A DNA stretch of 64,000 bases. Origin: Actinocrispum wychmicini. GTDB lineage: Bacteria; Actinomycetota; Actinomycetes; Mycobacteriales; Pseudonocardiaceae. The translations under genes were made by a program, and so were the position numbers. The DNA lies in contig NZ_SLWS01000021.1 of the NCBI RefSeq assembly GCF_004345645.1, positions 62,001 through 126,000 of the forward strand, written 5' to 3'. The notes under the pieces are model-generated. The model saw nothing but the letters and a program-made list of their open reading frames with translations. It did no database searches and was not told the origin of the DNA. Positions 25,487 through 34,200 of this stretch are shown piece after piece; position 1 is the stretch's first letter; the number at the start of each line of letters is the position of its first letter.

Positions 25487-26756
25487 GAGCCCTCATCTCC
25501 GGCGCCATCGCGGCCGCCTCTTCTTCGGTCGGCATCGCGCGCATCCTGGGGATGGGCGAGAACACGTAGATCACGAACGAGCCGAGCAGGCCGATCGAGC
25601 CGATCCACACCAGTGGCTGGATGCCGATCGCGTCCGCGAGCACTCCGGCCGCGAGCGCGCCGACCGGGACGGTCGCCATCGACAACGCCCTGAGCGTGGC
25701 CACCACACGGCCCTGCATCTCGTCCGGGGTGAGCAGTTGGCGCAGGGTGGTCTGGATGATCGTGCCGACCTGGGTGGACAGTCCGTAGCCGAACTGGGAT
25801 GTCACGAGCAGGGCCACGACCAGCCACAATGGACTCACCAGGGACGCGGCGGGGATCAGCAGCAGGATCCCGTTCGCGCAGCCGACCGCCCACATCACCG
25901 CCGTGCCGACGCCGACCTTCCGCATCAGCCGCACCGAGAGCCATGAGCCGGCCAGCGCGCCCGGCCCGGCCGCCGCGAAGATCGCGGCGACCCACCCGGG
26001 CGGCACGTTGAGCACCCGGATCAGATAGAGCACGTACAGTGTCTGCAACGCGCTGGTGAACCCGTAGAAAATGGCGGACGCCGACGCGATCGTACGCAGC
26101 ACCGGATGCCGGACCACCCAATGCAGTCCCTCTCGGATGGCCCGCAGGACACCGTCGGTGTGCGTCGCCGACGGCATGGTGTCGGGCTTGCGGATCAGCA
26201 GGAGCATCGCCGCGGAGATCAGGTGGGTCGCCGCGCTGACCACCAGCACCATCGCCGACGCGACCGCGGAGATCGCCACGCCCGTCGCGGCCGGGCCCAG
26301 CAGGCCCGCCGCCGACCTGCTCAGCTCCAGTTTCTGGTTGCCCTCCGCGACGAGTTCCCGGCCGGTGAGGGTCGGCAGGTAGGCGTGGTAGGCGATCTCG
26401 AACATCACGCCGAGGACACCCGTGCAGAACACGATCACGTACAGCGCCTCGATCCGCAGCCAGCCGACCGCGTACAGCGATGGGACGAGTGCCAGCAGCA
26501 CGAACCGGCCGATGTCGGTCCAGACCATCGCGTACCTGCGGCGGACCCGGTCCACCCACACGCCGGCGAACAGGAAAAGCAGGAACGGCAACTGGGACAA
26601 CGCGTTCATGAAGCCCATTTGGGTGGCGGACGCGTTCAGCATGACGACCGCGACCAGTGGCAGGGCGGTCCGGCCGACCGCGGTGCCGAACATCGCCAGG
26701 GTCTGGCCGCCCCACAGCTTCAGGAAGTCCCGGTGCCGCCACAGCTCAGCCCGCAT
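25479..26756 (-). CDS. MFS exporter (EntS-like)
   Basis: The 425-residue protein has about 12 hydrophobic segments, from FLKLWGGQTLAMFGTAVGRT to GSIGLLGSFVIYVFSP. The cytoplasmic loop GVWVDRVRRRYAMVWTDIGR matches the MFS signature between helices 2 and 3. It is like the EntS/MFS_3 family that exports siderophores and peptides. The start overlaps the end of the NRPS gene by 11 bases, and its own stop overlaps the dioxygenase start. Export of the cluster product, and hence self-protection, is the likely role. The final 25 residues are soluble and acidic/Met-rich. Confidence 0.88.
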   Translation of the reverse strand: MRAELWRHRDFLKLWGGQTLAMFGTAVGRTALPLVAVVMLNASATQMGFMNALSQLPFLLFLFAGVWVDRVRRRYAMVWTDIGRFVLLALVPSLYAVGWLRIEALYVIVFCTGVLGVMFEIAYHAYLPTLTGRELVAEGNQKLELSRSAAGLLGPAATGVAISAVASAMVLVVSAATHLISAAMLLLIRKPDTMPSATHTDGVLRAIREGLHWVVRHPVLRTIASASAIFYGFTSALQTLYVLYLIRVLNVPPGWVAAIFAAAGPGALAGSWLSVRLMRKVGVGTAVMWAVGCANGILLLIPAASLVSPLWLVVALLVTSQFGYGLSTQVGTIIQTTLRQLLTPDEMQGRVVATLRALSMATVPVGALAAGVLADAIGIQPLVWIGSIGLLGSFVIYVFSPIPRMRAMPTEEEAAAMAPEMRAHA

Positions 26757-29700
26757 CGATGTCCCCCAACGCGACGTCCGGCTGCGCCGCCGCGCCCGCC
26801 AGCAGCGCGGTGTAACCGGTGACGAACTCGCGCATGGTCGACTTGTCGAACAGCTCGGGCCGGTACTCCGCCACGCACATCAGGCCGTCCGGGCGCCGCC
26901 ACAGGTACATCGACACGTCGTACTTCGCCTCAAGCGTTCCCCACGGCTCGAACTCCATGCTGACCCCGCCCATGTCCACCGGGAGTGCGCGACGGTCGTC
27001 GGCGAGCATGAACATGGTCTGCACCAACGGTGTCTGCGCCGGATCACGCACTGTCGTGAGTTCGTCGACCAGGGCCTCGAACGGCACGTCCGCGTGGGTG
27101 TACGCGTCGATGGTCAGCTGACGCACCTGCCGGGTCAGCTCACGGAACGATTCCTGGCCGGTCACATCGACCCGGATGACGAGCGTGTTGACGAAGAACC
27201 CGATCAGTGGCTCCAGTTCCGGCCGCTGCCGGGTGATCACCGGCACGCCGACGGCGATGTCCCGCTGTCCGGTCCGGCGACGCAACCACTCGGCGTAACA
27301 CGCCAGCGACGCCATGAACAGCGAGCCGCCCTCGCTCGCGCCCGCCGCCCGCAACGCGTCCACCACGGCCGCCGGCACCTCGAACAGCTCGTGCGCACCC
27401 TCCACGCCGAGCTGGGACGGCCGTGGACGGTCGGTCGGCAGCGCCAACGTCCGCGTCCCCTCAAGCCGGCGCCGCCAGTACCCGAGCTGCTCGCCGCCGA
27501 CCTCGGTGACCACCTTGCGCTGCCACGCCGCGAAGTCCGAGTACCGCACCGGCAGGTCAGGCAGGTCCGGTTCCCGGCCGTCCCTCAGCGCGGGGTAGAG
27601 CCGCGCCAGCTCGTCGGTCAGGACTTCGACCGACGGCCCGTCGAACACGGCGTGGTGCACGGTCAGCAGAAGCTCGTGCACAGCCGGTCCGAGCCGGATC
27701 AGCAAGGCCCGCAGCGGCGGCTGCGCGGCCAAGTCGAACCGGGCGCCGCCGGACTCAGCCAGCACCTCCCAGCGGCGGGCCTCGTCCGCGCCGGACAGGT
27801 CGACCGTGTCGAACGGCAGCTCGGGTTCCGGCTGCACGACCCGGACCAGGCCGCTCGGTGTCGCCACGAACCTGCTGCGCCACACTTCGTGCCGTCGCAC
27901 GATTTCCAGCAGCGCCAGCCGCAACGCCTTCGGGTCGAGCTCGCCGGTCAGCCGGCGCCGGAACTGGACATTGTGGAGTGTCGCGCCCGGGTTGAGCTGG
28001 TCGACGAACCACAGCCGCTGCTCACCGTACGAGGCCAGCCGCGGCTCGCCGGCCGGGGCCGGCTCGATCGGCGGCAACTGCCCGGCGTTGAGCCTGGCTG
28101 TGACGGCAGCGGCCAGATGGGCGACCGTGGGTTCGGAGAACACCACCGGCAGCGGCAGGGTCACGCCGAACGCCTTGCGGATCCGGTTGGCCAGCTGGAT
28201 CGCCAGCAGGGAATGCCCGCCCAAGGCGATGAAGTCGTCGGTGCGGCCGACCTGGTCCCGGCCGAGCAGGGCGGCGAACAGTCCGGCGATGATCTCCTCG
28301 AACTCACCTCGCGGGCCCTCGGCCACGGTCTGTGGCCGGTCGACCGCGGGCAGCCGCGAACGGTCCAGCTTTCCGTGCGGTGTCAACGGAAGCGAGTCCA
28401 ACGCGAGCAAACCAGGCACCATGTACCCCGGGAGCGTGGCCTCGGCGTGCCGGCGCAGCGCCGCCAAGTCCAGTCCCTCTGGGGTGACGTAAGCGACCAA
28501 CTCGCCGTCCACCCCGATCACGGCACAGCCGGTGACGCCGGGGTACGCGGCGAGAACCGCCCGCACCTCCCCCGGTTCGACCCGGTAGCCCCGGACCTTC
28601 ACCTGGTCGTCGGCCCGGCCGAGGAACTCGATCGCCCCGTCGGGCAGCCGGCGGGCCAGGTCGCCGGTGCGGTACAGCCGGGCACCGGGTCGGCCGGAGA
28701 ACTGGTCCGGCACGAACTTCTCCGCGGTCAGTCCGGGCTGGCCCAGGTATCCCCTCGTGACCGTGGCGCCACCGATGACCAGTTCGCCGGCGACACCCTC
28801 CGGCACCAGCTCGCCCCAATCGTCCACAATGTATGCCTCAGCGTGCGCCATTGGCCAGCCGAGCGGAGTGACTTCACCACGCGGTTGGGAATCGCGATCG
28901 GCCGGCAGCGCCAGCACACCGACTGTCGTCTCAGTGGGACCGTAGTGGTTCACCACGTTTCCACGCTTGCGCAGCAGCCGCACATCGTCCACTTGCGACG
29001 CCTCGCCGCCGAGGATCAGCGCCTTTCGGGGGACGATGTCAGCCGACTCAAGTGCCGCCAGATGCGACGGGGTGATCTTGAGATAGTCGACGTCTCTCAG
29101 ATGCCCGGCGATCCAGTCCGCGTCCGTCGCCAGGTCCTTGCTCACCAGGTGCAGCGTGCCCCCGGTGAGCAGGGCGCCGAAGAACGCGGTGACCGCGAAG
29201 TCGAACGTCAGCGGTTGCAGCATCGTCCACACTGGACGATCCAGGTCAACCAACCCGGCCAGGCCGTCGAGATAGGCCGTCACGTTCCCGTGGGTCACGC
29301 CGACGCCTTTGGGCCGACCGGTCGAGCCGGACGTGTAGACCACGTAGGCCAACGAGTCCGACCAGACCAGGACGTCCGGCGGCGCTGCGCGATCGTCCGG
29401 ACCCAGCGTCAGCACCGGCACAGCACATTCGATCGGCTCCGCGGCGACCACGGCGGCGGCGCCGGAGTCCTTCAGCAGGAACCGAATCCGGTCTGGCGGA
29501 TGCTCGACGTCCAGCGGCAGGTACGCCCCGCCGGCCATGAGCACGCCGAACACCGCGACGGCCAGGTCCACGGTGTTGCCGAAGATCACGGCCACCGGCT
29601 GGCCCGGCCGCACCCCGGCGGCCACCAGTCGATGCGCCAGCGCGCCCGCCCGCGCCCGCAACTCCGGATAGGTCAACCGGCCGCCCGCGGAGTCACAGAC

Positions 29701-31086
29701 CGCAACACCTTCGGCGAACCGGCCGAACCGGGACAGCACAGTGTCCTCAACGGACAGTGTGATGGGGGCGGCGAGCAGCCGGTCACGTTCGTCTTCGAGC
29801 AGCAGTGGCAACCGGTTCAGCGGTGTGTCCGGCGCAGCCACTGCGGCACTCAGAAGCTGGACATAGCGGTCGGCGATCGCCCGCACGGTGGCCGGGTCGA
29901 ACAGGTCCGTGCTGTACTCCCAACGACCGTGCAGCACGCTCTTCTGGTACTCCGACATGTCCACCAGGAGGTCGACTTTGGACGTGCCGTTGCTCAGCGG
30001 CGGCCGTGGGCCCATGTCCACCGGCAGCAGGTTGAGCACGACCTGGTACAGCGGTGGCACGGACGGGTCGCGGTCCGGTGCCACCTCCTCGACCACCCGG
30101 TCGAACGGGACCGACGAGTTGTCCAAAGCGTACTGGACAGTTTCGGTCGCCCGGCCGATCAGCTCACGGAACGTCGGCGTGCCATCGCAGTCGACCCGCA
30201 ACGCCACGCTGTTGACGAACATGCCGACCAGCCGTTCCAGCTCAGGCAGCTCTCGGCCGGCCACCGGGCAACCGACGACGACGTCCGACTGCCCGGACAG
30301 CCGGTACAGCACGGCCGCGAAGGCAGCCAACAGCACCGCGTACGTCGTGGTTCCCTCGGCTCTGGCCAGCCGCTTGACGGCTGCGAAGTCAGCCTCGGGC
30401 AGTTCGGTTTCCACCTGCCCGCCACGATGGCTGGGTGCCTGCGGACGGGCCCGGTCGGTCGGCAGCGCGATCTCCGGCGGGATACCCGCCAGTCGTTGCC
30501 GCCAGTACCCGAGCTGGCCGGCCATGGCCCCGGCGTCGTACTGATCACGTTGCCACGCCGCGAAATCGACGTACTGGATGGGCAACGCGGGCAGATCTTC
30601 GCCGCGGCACAGCGCGACGAAGTCCTCCAGCAGGATCGCACCCGACTGTCCGTCGCACACCGTGTGGTGCAGAACGAAGGCAACCGCCCAGCTGCTGTCG
30701 GTCAGGTGCATGGCGCGTACCCGCCACAGTGGTGCGCGTTCGAGGTCGAACACGTCGCTGTTGTCCTGGGCGACGATCTGGTCGATGCGCGGTTCGATGT
30801 CGTCGTACGGCAGGTCGCGCAGGTCCGTCGTGACGATCTCGATCGGCACCCGCGGGTGGATCACCTGCATGAGGTGTCCGTCGTGGACGGTGAACGAGGT
30901 CCGGAGCGGCTCGTGCCGGTCGACGAGCTTCGCCAACCCGTCGGCGAACCGCCCGGGGTCGGTCCCGTGCGGCATCATCGTCGCGCACAGGACGTTGTAC
31001 GTGCCGACGTCGGGGGCGAGCTGGGTGACGAACCACAGCCGTTCCTGTGCGAACGACGCCGGGAACTCCTGCGGACTGCCGGGCAT
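26746..31086 (-). CDS. NRPS: C-A(Asp)-PCP-C
   Basis: The product is 1446 residues. First C domain: 1-440 with intact HHTVCDG (140-146). Adenylation domain: about 450-915 with A3 VYTSGSTGRPKG (near 585), A5 NHYGPTETTVG and A10 LTPHGKLDR. The pocket reads D-F-T-K-I-G-H-V-G, close to the aspartate code D-L-T-K-V-G-H-I-G. PCP near 958 (DDFIALGGHSLLAIQ). A second, complete C domain fills the C-terminus (HHAVFDGPS near 1143). Nothing follows, so a terminal C domain must hand the chain to another protein or release it. Asp activation fits the SyrP-type hydroxylase encoded two genes downstream. The start follows the MbtH stop after 3 bases. Confidence 0.9.
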   Translation of the reverse strand: MPGSPQEFPASFAQERLWFVTQLAPDVGTYNVLCATMMPHGTDPGRFADGLAKLVDRHEPLRTSFTVHDGHLMQVIHPRVPIEIVTTDLRDLPYDDIEPRIDQIVAQDNSDVFDLERAPLWRVRAMHLTDSSWAVAFVLHHTVCDGQSGAILLEDFVALCRGEDLPALPIQYVDFAAWQRDQYDAGAMAGQLGYWRQRLAGIPPEIALPTDRARPQAPSHRGGQVETELPEADFAAVKRLARAEGTTTYAVLLAAFAAVLYRLSGQSDVVVGCPVAGRELPELERLVGMFVNSVALRVDCDGTPTFRELIGRATETVQYALDNSSVPFDRVVEEVAPDRDPSVPPLYQVVLNLLPVDMGPRPPLSNGTSKVDLLVDMSEYQKSVLHGRWEYSTDLFDPATVRAIADRYVQLLSAAVAAPDTPLNRLPLLLEDERDRLLAAPITLSVEDTVLSRFGRFAEGVAVCDSAGGRLTYPELRARAGALAHRLVAAGVRPGQPVAVIFGNTVDLAVAVFGVLMAGGAYLPLDVEHPPDRIRFLLKDSGAAAVVAAEPIECAVPVLTLGPDDRAAPPDVLVWSDSLAYVVYTSGSTGRPKGVGVTHGNVTAYLDGLAGLVDLDRPVWTMLQPLTFDFAVTAFFGALLTGGTLHLVSKDLATDADWIAGHLRDVDYLKITPSHLAALESADIVPRKALILGGEASQVDDVRLLRKRGNVVNHYGPTETTVGVLALPADRDSQPRGEVTPLGWPMAHAEAYIVDDWGELVPEGVAGELVIGGATVTRGYLGQPGLTAEKFVPDQFSGRPGARLYRTGDLARRLPDGAIEFLGRADDQVKVRGYRVEPGEVRAVLAAYPGVTGCAVIGVDGELVAYVTPEGLDLAALRRHAEATLPGYMVPGLLALDSLPLTPHGKLDRSRLPAVDRPQTVAEGPRGEFEEIIAGLFAALLGRDQVGRTDDFIALGGHSLLAIQLANRIRKAFGVTLPLPVVFSEPTVAHLAAAVTARLNAGQLPPIEPAPAGEPRLASYGEQRLWFVDQLNPGATLHNVQFRRRLTGELDPKALRLALLEIVRRHEVWRSRFVATPSGLVRVVQPEPELPFDTVDLSGADEARRWEVLAESGGARFDLAAQPPLRALLIRLGPAVHELLLTVHHAVFDGPSVEVLTDELARLYPALRDGREPDLPDLPVRYSDFAAWQRKVVTEVGGEQLGYWRRRLEGTRTLALPTDRPRPSQLGVEGAHELFEVPAAVVDALRAAGASEGGSLFMASLACYAEWLRRRTGQRDIAVGVPVITRQRPELEPLIGFFVNTLVIRVDVTGQESFRELTRQVRQLTIDAYTHADVPFEALVDELTTVRDPAQTPLVQTMFMLADDRRALPVDMGGVSMEFEPWGTLEAKYDVSMYLWRRPDGLMCVAEYRPELFDKSTMREFVTGYTALLAGAAAQPDVALGDIDAG

Positions 31087-31089
31087 CGG

Positions 31090-31275
31090 TTACTCCTGTT
31101 CCGCCATGGCCACACGCAGACTGCGGGGACGCATGTCGGTCCACACCTCGTCGATGTGGGCCATGCATTCCTCGCGGTCGCCGGTGAACCCTTCGGTGTG
31201 CCAGCCGGCTGGTTCCGGCCGGTCCGCCGGCCAGATCGAGTACTGCTCCTCGTCGTTGACCACGACCTTGAACAT
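31090..31275 (-). CDS. MbtH-like protein
   Basis: The 61-residue protein shows all family marks: NDEEQYSIWP, EPAGWHTEGFTGDREECM and the near-universal WTDMRPRSL. MbtH-like proteins bind adenylation domains and are needed for their folding or activity. One or more of the A domains in this cluster probably depends on it. ATG at 31275 follows AAGGGAG and overlaps the PKS stop (TGATG). The NRPS gene starts 3 bases after its stop. Confidence 0.95.
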   Translation of the reverse strand: MFKVVVNDEEQYSIWPADRPEPAGWHTEGFTGDREECMAHIDEVWTDMRPRSLRVAMAEQE

Positions 31276-34200
31276 CACTGACTCCCTTCTCGCCTGGCCA
31301 GCCGCGGAATCGTCGGCCGCGGTGGTTCCGGTTGGGCCGCCGCCCTGAGTTCCTCGATCCGGGCCGCGAACCCGCTGATGGTCGGGGTCTCGAACAGGAT
31401 CCGCATGGGCAGCCGCACCCCGGCGAGCTTGCTGGCCGCGGCGATCAGCTGGACCGCCACCAACGAGTTGCCGCCGAGTTCGAAGAAGTCGTCGTCGACG
31501 CCGACCCGGTCGATGCCGAGCGACTCCATCCACATCGCGACGAGCTTCGCTTCGAGGTCCGTCATGGTCTCGACCGCGCCGGTCGTCGTGTCAGTGTCCA
31601 CAAGGGACTCACCGGCCAGTTCGACAGGCGGCCGCCGGATGTTGACCAGCATCTCCGTGACCGACTCGGCGTTCACGACGACCTGCGGGCCGAGGTCGCC
31701 CGCCAGGATCCGGCGGAACGCCCTGGCGCCGTCCATCGGACGGATGCCTCGCCGGTCGTCCGGCACGTCGAGGGGGTCGGCACGCTTCCCCTCGCCGGAC
31801 ACGGCCGCGGCCACCGCGGCGACGTCCACCCGTCGCCTGGTGAAGTCGGTGATGCCGACCAGTTCCACACCGTCCTCGTCGACCAGCAGGAGGTCGGCGG
31901 TGAGCACCTGCGGTCCCTCGGCGGTGAAGCGGCGGTAGCTGTAGAACCTCGCCGGCAGCGGCCCGCGGATCACCAGCCGGCCATACCCGAGCGGCAACGT
32001 GGAGATGCCGTCCCGGGTGCCGAACGAGGTCGCCTGGTCGAGCAGTGCCGGCTGCAGCGTCCAGCGCACCAGGTCGTCGATGGCCTCCTGCGGCGCCTCG
32101 ATCAACGCCAGTTCCTCGTTATCGCCTTCGTAGATCTCACGTAGCCCGTCCCAGTGCCCGCCGACGGAGACCACCTGGCTCGACTCGTCGCCGAACGCGA
32201 TCTCGGTCCGCCGGCTGCGCGCTTTGACAGCGGCGAGATCCAGCCGTTGGGCCGGCTCAGGCCGGACCCAGCGACCGGTGCCGCGGACGTGTTCCCGGCG
32301 CACGCCGTCGCGCAGGCTCGTCCCGACGAACGAGCCGGACGCGTCGAACCGCACCCGCACCTCGGCGGCAGCGGAGTCCGGCACGGACAGCGGTTCGACG
32401 AACGCCACGTCGGTCAGTTCGACCACCGCGTCCTCGTCCGGCGCGGGCAGACACTCCGTCACGGCCGCGTGCGCAAGCTCCAGGTACCCAGTGCCCGGCA
32501 GCGTCGGAACGCCAGCGATCCGGTGGTGGTCCAGGACCCAGTGCGTGCCCGCGGCGATCACGCCCCACGCCTCGGTGTCGGTGTGGGACTGGATCATCGG
32601 GTGGTGGGCCGGCGTCGCCACCCGCGCGGCCTCCCGCGCCGCCGCGCCGGCCAGCCCGTCCTGCGCCATCCCGACTTCGAGCCACATTCCCCAGTTCACC
32701 GAGGTCACCGGGCACGGCCAGCCGTGGTCACCGCGGGCGTACGCGTCCAGGAAACTGTTGGCCGCGCAGTAGTCGACCTGACCGAACCCACCGCCGAGGG
32801 CGCTGACCGACGAGCAGAGCACGACGAAGTCCAGCGGCAGATCGGCGAACGTCGCCCGCAACGCCAGCGTGCCGCTGATCTTGGCGGCGAACACGCTCTC
32901 CACCACGTCACGCGCCTTGAACTGGGCGACCCCACCACCGGGCACACCGGCGGCGTGCACGATCCCGTCCAGGCCGCCCAGCTCGGCCACCACCTGCTCA
33001 CGGACCGTGCGCAGGACGGCCGGGTCGGTCACGTCCGCGACGGTGACGAGCACGCTCGACCCGGCGCGTTCCATCCTGCGGATGGCCTCGATGGCGCGAC
33101 CCGTGGTGGATTCCGCGCCGTGGACGGCCACATGTGCGTCCCAAGTGGACCGTGGGGGCAGCCCGGACCGGGACACCAGGACCAGTCGTGCCTGGTAGCG
33201 CGTTGCCAGGTCTTCGGCGAGCGTCACACCGATGCCGCCGAGCCCGCCCGTGATCAGGTACCGGCCGTTTGTCCGTGGTTCCACCACGTCGGCCGGCGGC
33301 GGCACCTGCTGGAAGTCCAGTGCCCACCGCCGACCCGACCGCAGGGCGACTGTCCGCAGCCCGCTGTCGGGCTCCAGGCCGGACTTCAGTTCCGCGACGA
33401 GCCGGGCGGCCGTGGTCGAGCCGTCCACGTCCAGCCGGCGCATGGTCACCTCGCTGGCCTCCAGCGGAACCACCCGGGCGATGCCGTCGAGCGTGGCCTG
33501 CTCAGGCTGGGTGAGGTCGCCGCCGACCACGTCCGCGGTCCCCGCCGACAGGATGTCCACGTGCACCTCGGTGAGCCGGTCGCGCTCGGCCAACGCCTGC
33601 ACCAGGAGCAGCAGGCTGAAGAAGCCGGTGTCCTGGGCCTGCCGCACAGCGTCGATCCCGTGCCCGGCGGGTTCGGCGTCCAACGCCCAGGCGTGCACGA
33701 CCCTGGCCGGGATGCCGCCGCTGACCAGCGTCACGTAGTCGTCCCTGGTCCTGAGCCGGTCCGGCCGCACCTCGGTGACGTCGACACCGTCGGCCCGCAG
33801 GGCAGCGGCGAGTGCGGCGCCGCGTTCGCCCGCCACGAACATCAGGCAGCCGCCGTCGAACCCGAACGTGGCTGGAGCCGGCGGCAGCTGTCGCCAGGTC
33901 GGCACGGCGAACCAGTCCTCGAACGGCAGCGGGCCGGTGTGCGGGGCCGGCGTCGCCGTTTCGGCCTGCGGATCGGGGTCCACCCAGTACCGCTTGCGCT
34001 GGTACGGGTACGTGGGCAGCGGCACCCGGCGGCCGGCCGGGCCGAACGCCGTCACCGGCACCCCGGCGAGGAACAGCTGTCCAGCGGCGGCGGACACAGT
34101 GGCCACGTCGCCCGTCCGGTCGTTCGGTCCGGGCAGGCTCGGCACCGGACCGAACGCCTCCCGCGTCAGCTGCTTGCGGACGAGCCCGGCCAGCTGGCGG

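Noticed and set aside
26422..31281. A 1619-codon open frame antisense to the C-A-PCP-C NRPS gene
   Set aside because: It is the GC-driven shadow of the NRPS gene: Arg/Gln/His-rich translation, no motifs, no ribosome binding site.
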